From Flavobacteriales bacterium UBA3364 (GTDB lineage Bacteria > Bacteroidota > Bacteroidia > Flavobacteriales_F > PHOS-HE28), in contig DEQO01000188.1 in assembly GCA_002360495.1 (NCBI GenBank), forward strand, positions 1 through 62,454: a DNA stretch of 62,454 nt, written 5' to 3'. The translations under genes and the position numbers were made by a program. The notes under the pieces were generated by a model, which saw only the letters and a program-made list of their open reading frames with translations, was not told where the DNA came from and searched no databases. Below, in pieces: positions 1 through 8,161 of this stretch (the first letter of the stretch is position 1; every line of letters begins with the position of its first letter).

Positions 1-1667
1 ACCTTGGTGTGTTTGTCGAAGATGTGTTTCAGGGTCTTGTTCTTTGGTTCGTATTCCAGCAGGACCCAGGAACCATCGATCAGCCCTTTCCAATTACCGA
101 TGCCCGAAAGGTTGTCGGCGACCTTCAGCGTGAACACGCTGCGCCCGTGCATATCGGCTTTCAGGTCGACGTTCGTGATCACCGGAGGCACCGTATCGAC
201 CATCACCGTGTACGCGCCGAAGGCCCGGACTTGAGCGGTCATTCCACCGTTCGAAAAAGTGCCACCGACAGCGTTCACTTTGCTCTCCCCATCGATCCTT
301 ACGATCAAGGCCTTGGTGCGTAGGGCATCCTTCAAGCCGGGTGTGGCGATGTGCAACGAACAGTAGCTGTGGATGGGCGTCAGCGGGTCGTGCAGGATGT
401 GCAACGGAACAATGGCCTTGGCCGGCGGTGCTTTCCTTTCGTACCGAACGTAGGTGTCGTCGTACAGGGACAGCGCAGGCAGGGTCAGGCTCACGCCGTC
501 CTCGGCAAGGATGTTCTCCGTGTCGTACCGGAAAAGGGATCCCGCTGCGTCATCGTTTGTCCAGGCCATGGCTTCCTGACGGGTGGCGCCTTTCAGCAGG
601 AAGACAAGTTCGGATACGTTGCCGTTGGCATCGGTCGCCTTGAAGCGCACGTGATGCTGCCGGCCCGGGACCAGGACGATCCGCCCCTGGGCTTCTTCTT
701 TCCCGTAGATCTTCAGCTTGTCGTTCGGTTGGCGATAGCAGCGGTGGTAGTCCATCTTCTGGCCTTTGAACAACGCATGGTCCATATGGGCGTTACAGAA
801 CCTCGTGGTGCTGAAATCCAGCACGTCGAACGCGGTGCTGAAGACGGCTTGGCTATCCACGAAAAGTTCAATGGAACGTGGGCCGCACTTCGCTGCCATG
901 CCATCGTAGCGATCGATGGTGTGCAAGGCCAGACCAATGGTACCATAGGCCATTGGCATCTCGCCTGGCTTCAACCCATATCGCCCAGTTCCCCCTTGTG
1001 TTGCGAACCCCTTGGATCTGGCCGGGTAGGGGCACACACGGGAACTGTCCGTCAACGGATAGAGCCGGACACCGATCATCTCGGGCGGTGTATGGTCCTT
1101 CACATCGATCCCCAAGGCTTCGGGGTCCAATGCGTGCTGGTCGCTTGTCCGGCGCAATTCGAAGTGCAAATGGGCGCCACTGCTGCCCCCGGTGTTCCCG
1201 CTCAATGCGATCACTTCGCCCTGCTTGACGGGTATGGCCCCTTTTTCCGGGGTGAAGTCGATGCTGAAGTCCTTCTGCCGGTATTGGGCGTCGAGGCAGG
1301 CCTCGGCCACCGGTCCCTTCAGTTGTTGCAGATGCCCGTAAACGGAAGTATGCCCGTCCGGATGGTCGATGTACACCGCCTTACCATATCCCCAAGGACT
1401 GATCTTGATCCGCGATACCCATCCGTCGGCCACGGCCCGCACCGGGATCCCTTCCTTCCCCTGGGTGCGCATGTCCAACCCCGAATGGAAATGATCGCCA
1501 CGTGGTTCCATGAAGTTGCCGGAAAGGTCCAACGGAATGTCCATCGGATTGATGAACAGGGACTTCGCCGGGCCTTCCTGGGCACTTGATGCGGATGCGA
1601 TCAATACGCTGGCCAAGAGAAGGTTGTGGGCCAGCGGAGGGAGCTTGCTTAGGGTGATCAATGCCAT
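1..1667 (-). CDS. M23 family metallopeptidase, secreted (3' end outside window)
   Basis: Zinc peptidase of the LytM/M23 type, expected to cut peptidoglycan cross-links in the periplasm. The reading frame is open from an ATG at 1667 to the left window edge (555 codons seen). Residues 1-30 form a signal peptide ending near SASSAQ. The zinc-binding motif HSGLD (His61, Asp65) and the second motif GAHLHFEL (His166, His168) are both present, so the active site is intact. The long part after the M23 domain is unassigned and its end is missing. The gene is divergent from the zapA-rny unit, with 169 bp between them. Confidence 0.88.
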   Translation of the reverse strand, partial: MALITLSKLPPLAHNLLLASVLIASASSAQEGPAKSLFINPMDIPLDLSGNFMEPRGDHFHSGLDMRTQGKEGIPVRAVADGWVSRIKISPWGYGKAVYIDHPDGHTSVYGHLQQLKGPVAEACLDAQYRQKDFSIDFTPEKGAIPVKQGEVIALSGNTGGSSGAHLHFELRRTSDQHALDPEALGIDVKDHTPPEMIGVRLYPLTDSSRVCPYPARSKGFATQGGTGRYGLKPGEMPMAYGTIGLALHTIDRYDGMAAKCGPRSIELFVDSQAVFSTAFDVLDFSTTRFCNAHMDHALFKGQKMDYHRCYRQPNDKLKIYGKEEAQGRIVLVPGRQHHVRFKATDANGNVSELVFLLKGATRQEAMAWTNDDAAGSLFRYDTENILAEDGVSLTLPALSLYDDTYVRYERKAPPAKAIVPLHILHDPLTPIHSYCSLHIATPGLKDALRTKALIVRIDGESKVNAVGGTFSNGGMTAQVRAFGAYTVMVDTVPPVITNVDLKADMHGRSVFTLKVADNLSGIGNWKGLIDGSWVLLEYEPKNKTLKHIFDKHTK

Positions 1668-1795
1668 GGATGCCGGGAGGGATGCGAAGGTGCCGCAAGC
1701 TAGACCCATGCTCGTGCTTGGGCCAGCGCGTAGCGGTAGAGCCGATCAACAGCTTGGGGTTCAAACAAAAGGCGTGCTCGAAAGGGGTGTCCGGC

Positions 1796-1803
1796 TATCT
1801 TTG
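1796..1803 (+). promoter_or_regulatory. Bacteroidota -7 box TATCTTTG for the zapA-rny unit
   Basis: TATCTTTG fits the Bacteroidota -7 consensus TAnnTTTG exactly and lies 33 bp before the ATG at 1837. I see no clear -33 TTG at the expected distance. Confidence 0.5.
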
Positions 1804-1836
1804 GCCACGGACCATGTACGGACCCCCGTCCGGCCC

Positions 1837-2124
1837 ATGCACACATTGACGGACCGCTTGCAGGCGATACAGGAACGCATGACCCGACTGGTTCGGGAGC
1901 ATGAGCAACTGCGGAAGAAAGCAACGGACCTGGATGCCGAGGCACGCGACAACCACCGCAAGGCGGAAGTGCTGAAGGCCCGTGTGGCAGAGTTGGAACG
2001 GGAGAACGAGGTCCTTCGGAATGGGCGCACCGCTGGTGGCGGAACGACCGGACCGGGAACGAAGGAACAGATCGATGAACTGGTACACGAGATCGACAAT
2101 TGCCTGGCCCTGCTGAAGGGGTAG
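1837..2124 (+). CDS. Small coiled-coil protein upstream of ZapA (ZapB-like)
   Basis: A 95-residue protein that is nearly all charged heptads from residue 5 to 62, then a Gly/Thr-rich linker and a short helix at the C terminus. No signal peptide or membrane segment, so it should be cytosolic. It stops 17 bp before zapA and shares its promoter. Position and coiled-coil form suggest a division-associated partner like ZapB, but I do not see a family signature, so this is an inference. The ATG at 1837 is chosen because upstream in-frame sequence is low in coding character and the -7 box at 1796 lies inside it. Confidence 0.72.
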   Translation: MHTLTDRLQAIQERMTRLVREHEQLRKKATDLDAEARDNHRKAEVLKARVAELERENEVLRNGRTAGGGTTGPGTKEQIDELVHEIDNCLALLKG

Positions 2125-2141
2125 GACCGTCACTGCGCACC

Positions 2142-2423
2142 ATGGAAGAACGATCGATCAGGATTGAACTCGCAGGCCGGGCCTATCCGCTTACGATCCA
2201 GGGATCGGAAGAGGAGAACGTGAACCGCGCAGTCGAAGAGATCAATGAGAGCATTGCCCGCTTGAAGGCCAACTATCCGTTGACCGACAAACAGGACCTG
2301 TTGGCGATGGCCGCCTTGGAAGTCACCGTACGCGCGCTGAACAGCACCGTATCGCGACAGGAGGCCGAAGCGGATGCCGCCCTTGGCGCCATCGAACGGA
2401 TGCTCGAGGATCTCAAGGTTTGA
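2142..2423 (+). CDS. zapA: Cell division protein ZapA
   Basis: A 93-residue ZapA-family protein. These bind FtsZ and bundle its filaments at midcell. The N-terminal half has the typical beta-rich start (SIRIELAGRAYPL) followed by the EENVNRAVEEIN helix, then a long C-terminal helix (about residues 45-93) used for dimerisation. The start at 2142 gives the usual family length. It lies between the coiled-coil gene and rny, the common Bacteroidota order. Confidence 0.88.
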   Translation: MEERSIRIELAGRAYPLTIQGSEEENVNRAVEEINESIARLKANYPLTDKQDLLAMAALEVTVRALNSTVSRQEAEADAALGAIERMLEDLKV

Positions 2424-2465
2424 TCCCCTCGCTCCCGGGCACGGGCCCGACGGAGGACATGCATG

Positions 2466-2487
2466 GTCCACTTAACATACAGTGGAC
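2466..2487 (+). promoter_or_regulatory. Hairpin directly before the rny start
   Basis: GTCCACT (2466-2472) and AGTGGAC (2481-2487) can form a 7-bp stem with an 8-base loop. The stem contains the possible GTG start at 2482 and ends one base before the ATG at 2488, so it could mask ribosome entry on rny. The functional role is an inference. Confidence 0.35.
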
Positions 2488-4029
2488 ATGGACATGATGA
2501 GCATTGTGGTAGGGGTTCTCGCCGGCTTGGTCGGTGGAGGAGCCGTCGTTTTCGTCTTGCTGAACGCCGCCATGAAGAAGCGGAGTACCGGCATCCTGAA
2601 AGATGCCGAGGTACAAGCGGAGGCACTCAAGAAGGAGAAGATCCTCCAGGCGAAGGAGAAGTTCCTCCAATTGAAGGAAGAGCATGAGAAGGAGATCCGC
2701 GAACGGGAGAAGGGGGTGCACCAGGCCCAGGAGAAGGCCAAGCAGCGCGAACAACAGCTCAGCCGCCAGCAGCAGGACTTCGCCAACAAGGAGAAGCAGG
2801 TGGACAAGTTGAAGGAGGATCTGCAGCAAAAGCTCGCAGGCCTGGAGCGCCGCCGGGAAGAGACCGAAAAGATGCACGCCAAGCAGGTCAACCTCCTGGA
2901 GAACATCAGTGGCTTGAATGCAGAGGAAGCGAAGAAACAGCTGGTGGATTCGCTGAAGGACGAGGCGCGTACGGCGGCCATGTCCACGATCAAGGACATT
3001 CAGGAAGAGGCGAAGTTGACGGCTAACAAAGAGGCCAAGCGCATCGTGATCCAGACCATCCAGCGGGTCGCGACGGAACATGCGGTGGAGAACAGCGTGA
3101 GCGTGTTCCACATCGAGAACGACGACGTGAAGGGTCGGATCATCGGTCGGGAAGGGCGCAACATCCGCACGTTGGAAGAGATGACCGGTGTGGAGATCAT
3201 CGTGGACGACACGCCGGGCGCCATCATTCTGAGCTGCTTCGATGCCGTGCGGCGCGAGGTGGCCCGATTGGCATTGCACCAGTTGGTCAAGGACGGGCGC
3301 ATCCACCCGGCCCGGATCGAGGAGATCGTCGCCAAGACGAAGAAGCACCTCGAGGAGGAGATCGTTGAGGTGGGCAAGCGCACGTGCATCGACCTCGGTA
3401 TCCATGGCCTGCACGCCGAACTCACCCGCATGGTGGGCCGCATGAAATACCGCAGTTCCTACGGACAGAACCTGCTTCAACACAGCCGCGAGGTGGCCAA
3501 CCTCAGCGCCATCATGGCCAGCGAGCTGGGTTTGAACCCCAAAGCGGCAAAACGCGCCGGATTGCTGCACGATATCGGGAAAGTGCCTGATGAAGAACCT
3601 GAATTGCCGCATGCTCTGCTGGGCATGAAGCTGGCCGAGAAGTACGGCGAGAAGCCCGACGTGTGCAACGCCATCGGTGCGCACCACGACGAGATCGAGA
3701 TGACCACCTTGTTGTCACCCATCATACAGGCCTGTGACGCCATAAGTGGTGCCCGCCCCGGTGCCCGTCGGGAAGCCACCGAAGCTTACATCCAGCGCCT
3801 CAAGGACCTGGAAAGCCTCGCAATGAGCTACAACGGCGTAACGAAGGCCTTCGCGATCCAAGCCGGCCGTGAACTGCGTGTGATGGTGGAGAGCGAACGG
3901 ATCACGGATGCCCAAAGTGATGAGATGAGCATGAGCATCGCCGACCGTATCATGAACGAAATGACCTATCCCGGTCAGGTGAAGATCACGGTGATCCGGG
4001 AGAAGAGGTCCGTCGCAGTTGCCAAATAG
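2482..4029 (+). CDS. rny: Ribonuclease Y
   Basis: Membrane-anchored endoribonuclease that starts mRNA decay. In order: one N-terminal membrane helix (about residues 5-25), a long charged coiled coil (about 30-200), a KH RNA-binding domain with the GREGRN loop (about 214-232), and an HD domain with HSREVAN (His334) and HDIG (His363, Asp364). Its 515 residues match the family. The first start is GTG at 2482, and ATG at 2488 or 2494 is equally possible. The gene is 58 bp after zapA and ends at strong hairpins and a terminator. Confidence 0.95.
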   Translation: MDMDMMSIVVGVLAGLVGGGAVVFVLLNAAMKKRSTGILKDAEVQAEALKKEKILQAKEKFLQLKEEHEKEIREREKGVHQAQEKAKQREQQLSRQQQDFANKEKQVDKLKEDLQQKLAGLERRREETEKMHAKQVNLLENISGLNAEEAKKQLVDSLKDEARTAAMSTIKDIQEEAKLTANKEAKRIVIQTIQRVATEHAVENSVSVFHIENDDVKGRIIGREGRNIRTLEEMTGVEIIVDDTPGAIILSCFDAVRREVARLALHQLVKDGRIHPARIEEIVAKTKKHLEEEIVEVGKRTCIDLGIHGLHAELTRMVGRMKYRSSYGQNLLQHSREVANLSAIMASELGLNPKAAKRAGLLHDIGKVPDEEPELPHALLGMKLAEKYGEKPDVCNAIGAHHDEIEMTTLLSPIIQACDAISGARPGARREATEAYIQRLKDLESLAMSYNGVTKAFAIQAGRELRVMVESERITDAQSDEMSMSIADRIMNEMTYPGQVKITVIREKRSVAVAK

Positions 4030-4092
4030 GTGTCCGACATCTCGGACACTGTTGGCGATGCGACGCATCGATGCCAGCAAAAGACCCTGTTG

Positions 4093-4124
4093 GAGGCGGC
4101 ACGATCGTGCCGCCTCTTTTCTTT
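4093..4124 (+). terminator. Rho-independent terminator of rny
   Basis: A perfect 24-base palindrome (4093-4116, GAGGCGGCACGA and its complement) is followed by TTTTCTTT. Two more hairpins lie between the rny stop and this one: GTGTCCGA/TCGGACAC at 4030-4049 and CGATGCG/CGCATCG near 4057-4071. Confidence 0.88.
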
Positions 4125-4129
4125 GCCGG

Positions 4130-4822
4130 ATGCCAGCATCAAAGGATCTCCTGGACGACTATTTCCAATGGGAAGTTCGCTCGTGGTCGCGTGCCCTTCC
4201 GATGTGGCACAAAGCGCTGATGGCATTGCGGCACGACAAGATTCCGCAGGCATTGGCCTTGGGTGAGCGCGACGGAGGTCTCAGCTTGATGCTCGCTGAG
4301 CACGGCTGTTCCGTGGTCTGCAGTGATCTGCGGGGGCCGACAGAACGGGCAAGGGAACTGCACGCCGCGCACGACCGTGCTGGATCCGTGACCTACGAAT
4401 CGATCGATACGCTCTCTATCCCCAAGCCCGATAACAGCTTCGATGCCGTCGTTTTCAAGAGCATGATCGGTGCGCTGAGCACCAAAGAGCGCCAAGCGCA
4501 GGCGATCAGGGAGATGCACCGGGTGCTGAAGCCGGGTGGTATGCTGCTTTTTGCGGAGAACCTGCATGGGACCGCTCTTCATGGTTGGCTGCGGAAGCGC
4601 TTCGTGGCGTGGGATGCCTATTGGCGCTACCTGGACGTCAATACGGACCGCGATCTTTTCAAGCCTTTCTTACGGTTGGATGATGCGACCACGGGCTTCC
4701 TGGCCAATCTCGGTCGTTCCGAAGGCCAGAGGGACCTCATCGCCCGTTTCGATGGCCTCATCATGCCCATCGTCCCGAAAAGCATGCGCACCATCTGGTT
4801 TGGCGTCGCGATCAAGGGCTGA
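4130..4822 (+). CDS. Class I SAM-dependent methyltransferase
   Basis: A 230-residue Rossmann-fold methyltransferase of the Methyltransf_11 type. Motif I is degenerate (ALALGERDGGLSLML), followed by an acidic strand end (SDLRG), a FDAVVFKSMIGAL motif and the late LKPGGMLLFAE strand. The substrate is unknown. The C-terminal third (about 150-230) has no family I recognise. The ATG at 4130 lies 5 bases after the T tract of the rny terminator, leaving almost no room for a 5' leader. Confidence 0.72.
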   Translation: MPASKDLLDDYFQWEVRSWSRALPMWHKALMALRHDKIPQALALGERDGGLSLMLAEHGCSVVCSDLRGPTERARELHAAHDRAGSVTYESIDTLSIPKPDNSFDAVVFKSMIGALSTKERQAQAIREMHRVLKPGGMLLFAENLHGTALHGWLRKRFVAWDAYWRYLDVNTDRDLFKPFLRLDDATTGFLANLGRSEGQRDLIARFDGLIMPIVPKSMRTIWFGVAIKG

Positions 4823-4844
4823 TCATGGATATCGTTCTGTGGTA

Positions 4845-4878
4845 TTGATCCCTGCCGGAAGACGCTCTGCTACTTTTG
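4845..4878 (+). promoter_or_regulatory. Promoter of the sugar epimerase gene
   Basis: TACTTTTG at 4871-4878 fits TAnnTTTG, and a TTG at 4845-4847 lies 23 bp before it as a -33 box. The predicted leader is about 32 bases. Confidence 0.6.
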
Positions 4879-4915
4879 GACGCATCCTTCCGCGCTTTCC
4901 GACGTCAACTTCATC

Positions 4916-5899
4916 ATGACCGCATCCCGTCAACGCGTGATCCTCGTAACCGGTGGTGCGGGTTTCATCGGTAGCCACGTCTGCGATGCCTTGCTGGCTG
5001 CCGGCCATACCGTGCGATGCATGGACAATCTGGCCACCAGCAAACGCGAGAATATCGTCCATTTGGAAGGCATGTCGGCGTTCACGTTCATGCAAGCCGA
5101 TATCCGTTCCGAGGCGGATTGCACCAAGTCCGTGGAAGGAGTGGATGCTGTGGTCCACCTGGCCGCCCTGGGTTCCGTACCTCGTTCGATCAAGGACCCG
5201 CTGGCCTCGCATGCCACGAACCTCACCGGCTTCCTCAACATGATGGAGTGCGCCCGGCTCGAGGGCATTTCTCGTTTCGTTTACGCGTCAAGTTCCAGCG
5301 TTTACGGCGATTCGAAGCAGTTGCCCAAGCAGGAGCAGAATATCGGTCTGCCACTTTCGCCCTATGCGGTGACGAAGCTGACGAACGAGGTCTACGGCCG
5401 TTTGTACCACCGCCTGCATGGTTTCCACACCATCGGCCTGCGGTTCTTCAACGTGTTCGGTGAACGGCAGGATCCCGAGGGCCCATATGCCGCTGCGATC
5501 CCGAAGTTCATCCGCAGCTTCCTCAAGCACGAATCGCCGCAGATACATGGTGATGGCATGCAATCCCGCGACTTCACCTATGTGAGCAATGTGGCGCAAG
5601 TCGTGGTGAAGGCCGTTGAGGCCGTCGATCCGCGCTGTGCCGGTGAGGTCTTCAACGTGGCGTATGGATCACGGACCTACCTGCTGGACCTGGTGAAGGT
5701 CCTGCGGGAAGAACTGGCTTTGGTGGATCCGGCGATCGCGGGGATAGAGGTGGAGCATATCCCGGAGCGCAGTGGTGATATCCGTGATTCGCTGGCCGAT
5801 ATCAGTAAAGCGAGGGAACTGCTCGGCTATGAACCATTGACGGACCTGCGCCAGGGTTTGGCCAAGGCGGTCCCTTGGTACGTGGCCAACTGGGGTTGA
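4916..5899 (+). CDS. NAD-dependent sugar epimerase/dehydratase (GalE/WbpP-like)
   Basis: A 327-residue extended short-chain dehydrogenase acting on nucleotide sugars. It has the NAD-binding GGAGFIGSH motif (about residues 13-21), the catalytic Ser region ASSSSVYG (about 124-131) and the YxxxK pair in SPYAVTKL. Motifs and length fit UDP-N-acetylglucosamine or UDP-glucose 4-epimerases such as WbpP, but the exact sugar cannot be read. It has its own promoter at 4845-4878 and ends 4 bp from the convergent membrane-protein gene. Probable role: precursor supply for surface polysaccharide. Confidence 0.87.
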   Translation: MTASRQRVILVTGGAGFIGSHVCDALLAAGHTVRCMDNLATSKRENIVHLEGMSAFTFMQADIRSEADCTKSVEGVDAVVHLAALGSVPRSIKDPLASHATNLTGFLNMMECARLEGISRFVYASSSSVYGDSKQLPKQEQNIGLPLSPYAVTKLTNEVYGRLYHRLHGFHTIGLRFFNVFGERQDPEGPYAAAIPKFIRSFLKHESPQIHGDGMQSRDFTYVSNVAQVVVKAVEAVDPRCAGEVFNVAYGSRTYLLDLVKVLREELALVDPAIAGIEVEHIPERSGDIRDSLADISKARELLGYEPLTDLRQGLAKAVPWYVANWG

Positions 5900-5903
5900 T
5901 CGG

Positions 5904-7205
5904 TCACGGGATCCGATCCAAGCGCAGGAACACGTCCCAGTAGCGGGCCTTGTCCATGTCCTCCCAATGGATCTGGTAGTACCGCATCTGGTAGGTCTGG
6001 ATCTGGCAAAGGACGATGCAAAGGACCATGCAGGTCATCAACATCCGCTTCCAACGGGGAGCCAGATGCTGCAACGCCAATGCGGCCGGTAAGGCAAAAA
6101 GGGCCAGGTACTCGACAAACACCCGCGAACCGAAACTGCCGCCGTACCACCAGTTCCACCACGATGACAGAACGTAGGTAAGAAGCAGGAGGAAGACCAG
6201 CCAGGAGCCCCCTCCGAAAGTCGATCGCCTCCACAGGAACGGCAAACCCACCAACCCGAGCAACAACACCGGGGTGTACAGGAAAAGTCCCTTCCGGTAG
6301 CTGAAGAGGATATCCAGGACATGCGGATCGCTCCAATGGAATCCTTCTTCGCCGTAGGAATACACGATCCAATCGCCGGTGGCTATCCGATAGTAGAGCA
6401 ATTGCAATGCCGCAACAGCCATCGCCAACAGCCCGCTGGCACATACGATCGTCCAGTATCTGGTAAACGCCTTCTTGATGTCCGGCCAACTGGGACGATC
6501 GTCCAAAAGGATCGGTAAGGCCAATAGGAGCAGCGCATTCACTGGGCGGATCAAGATGATAAGCCCGAGCAAGGCGCCCAGGGCCAAGATCCTGCCGGTC
6601 GAAGGAGCGGTCATCGTCCGCCGACCGAGCAGCAGGAATGCGGTGCACAGGCCGAAACTGTAAGCATGGCTCATGCCGGGTGCCACGATCGCGTAATAGA
6701 ACAAGTTGGTGCCGAACATGAAGACGACCAACGTGAACGCGATCCATCCATCGGGAACTTCATAGGTTGACAGCAGTCTTGCCATACACCACAGCCCGAA
6801 CAGGACCCAGGCCACGGCTGCCAGGTTTACCCCGACCACGTACGGCTTTGAATAGCCGTCGGTCAAGCCACCGGTGACAGCGGCGTAGCCATGGGCTGCC
6901 AGGAAGAACGGCAATTGGGCCACGGCCGTTCCCAAGAAGTACTTGTCCACGACCTTGCCCTTGTAGCCGAAGCGATAGTCGTAGAACCTGTTGGGATCGT
7001 AATAGGTCCCTTTCTCTATCCCATGGAAGAAGCCCAGGTTGGCATCGTGGTAGATGAAGAGGGCCGGGAGATAGGCATAGTAGCCCTTGGCATCAGCCTG
7101 GATGACCGTGCGCCAATGGTCCTTGCCCCAGTTGATGTTGGAACTGCAAACGACCAGCACAAGCGCGATCCCTGCCAAGGTACCCGTGGTCCATGGTGCC
7201 TTCAT
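5904..7205 (-). CDS. Polytopic membrane protein, GT-C glycosyltransferase-like
   Basis: A 433-residue inner-membrane protein with about ten hydrophobic helices. An early acidic motif (QADAKGYYAYLP, about residues 37-48) sits in the first outside loop, as in GT-C lipid-linked glycosyltransferases. The ATG at 7205 is preferred because it overlaps the WD40 stop as ATGA, implying translational coupling. An ATG three codons earlier (7214) is possible. It is one of three such proteins in the window (also at 25200 and 47113). Donor and acceptor are unknown. Confidence 0.72.
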   Translation of the reverse strand: MKAPWTTGTLAGIALVLVVCSSNINWGKDHWRTVIQADAKGYYAYLPALFIYHDANLGFFHGIEKGTYYDPNRFYDYRFGYKGKVVDKYFLGTAVAQLPFFLAAHGYAAVTGGLTDGYSKPYVVGVNLAAVAWVLFGLWCMARLLSTYEVPDGWIAFTLVVFMFGTNLFYYAIVAPGMSHAYSFGLCTAFLLLGRRTMTAPSTGRILALGALLGLIILIRPVNALLLLALPILLDDRPSWPDIKKAFTRYWTIVCASGLLAMAVAALQLLYYRIATGDWIVYSYGEEGFHWSDPHVLDILFSYRKGLFLYTPVLLLGLVGLPFLWRRSTFGGGSWLVFLLLLTYVLSSWWNWWYGGSFGSRVFVEYLALFALPAALALQHLAPRWKRMLMTCMVLCIVLCQIQTYQMRYYQIHWEDMDKARYWDVFLRLDRIP

Positions 7206-8119
7206 GGTACCCATGCTTTCAATGTTCGGTCATCGCTGGCGGTGATCAGCGTTTTCCCGAGCCACAACACAGCGTTTATCGAATGCGTGTGTGCGCTCCT
7301 TTCCCGAGTGGAACGATGGACCGGTCCCAATGTGTTGGCGTCCCAAACCTTCAGCAACGCATCCCGACCGGCCGTGGCCAGATAGCGACCGGTAGGGTCC
7401 ATGGAAGTAGCATACACCGAGCCCTTGTGCGCCGCGAATTCGAGCAGGCAGCCGCCATCCGGTCGCCACACTTTCACTTGTCCGTCCTTGCCGCCGCTGA
7501 TGAGCACGGGTTTCGTCGGATGGAAGGCCACGCAGTTGCTGCCTTTTTCGTGGCCTTCGAAACGCTGGCGTTCGTTCAGGGTGGGTAGATCCAACTCGCG
7601 CAAACTCCCATCGCCGCAGGCCACAACGAGTCGTTCACCTTTCGCCGAAAGCGCGATGTCCCGCAGTTTCTCTTCGCACAATGGGATGCGCCGCAACTGG
7701 ATCAACGGTTTCATTCGCTCGTCGCTCAGGCTCCAGCTGGTCAAGGTCCCATCACCGCCCGCGCAGGCCAACGTGTTCGGATCCAACAGGCAGATGCGGA
7801 AGACACCCTTCGTGTGTGCGGCGATCGCCTGTACCTCGTTGCGCGTCCGTAGGTCGATCACTAGCAAGCGACCCGTGCCAGTGCCGATTACCAGCAGTTC
7901 CCTTCTTGCCAATAAGCACAGGCTGAAGACGGCCTCGCCCACGTTGACCAGCGCTTCACCCTTGTCCGGCTGGTCGACGCGCCACTGCACCACGATGCCA
8001 TCGCCTCCTGCGCTCAGGAAGCTGTTCGTAGTGCTTCCTGAACAGAGTGCATAGACCGCGGCCTTGTGGCCTTGGAACATGGCGTTCGGATGGAAGGACC
8101 GGGCCGACATCGGCCGCAA
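7202..8119 (-). CDS. WD40 repeat protein
   Basis: A 305-residue protein made almost wholly of WD40 repeats, probably one seven-bladed propeller. Repeat ends such as GGDGTLTSWSL, GGKDGQVKVWRP, GRDALLKVWDA and SDDRTLKAWVP are visible. No signal peptide is seen, so it is probably a cytosolic scaffold. It overlaps the downstream membrane-protein gene by 4 bp. Upstream, the next gene is 42 bp away on the same strand. The start may be 8119 or 8107. No enzymatic function is expected. Confidence 0.85.
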   Translation of the reverse strand: MRPMSARSFHPNAMFQGHKAAVYALCSGSTTNSFLSAGGDGIVVQWRVDQPDKGEALVNVGEAVFSLCLLARRELLVIGTGTGRLLVIDLRTRNEVQAIAAHTKGVFRICLLDPNTLACAGGDGTLTSWSLSDERMKPLIQLRRIPLCEEKLRDIALSAKGERLVVACGDGSLRELDLPTLNERQRFEGHEKGSNCVAFHPTKPVLISGGKDGQVKVWRPDGGCLLEFAAHKGSVYATSMDPTGRYLATAGRDALLKVWDANTLGPVHRSTRERSAHTHSINAVLWLGKTLITASDDRTLKAWVP

Positions 8120-8161
8120 GATCGCTTACGCTGAGCTAGCTGCGATCCATGCCGGTCGACC

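Noticed and set aside
351..1589. 412-codon plus-strand ORF
   Set aside because: Antisense to the M23 peptidase, whose motifs and signal peptide are clear.
1725..1790. tRNA-like sequence (GCGTAGCGGTAGAGC and GGTTCAAAC)
   Set aside because: The T-stem and acceptor stem do not pair on either strand; chance resemblance.
2424..2481. 6S RNA between zapA and rny
   Set aside because: The gap is only 58 bp, too short for 6S RNA; none seen in the window.
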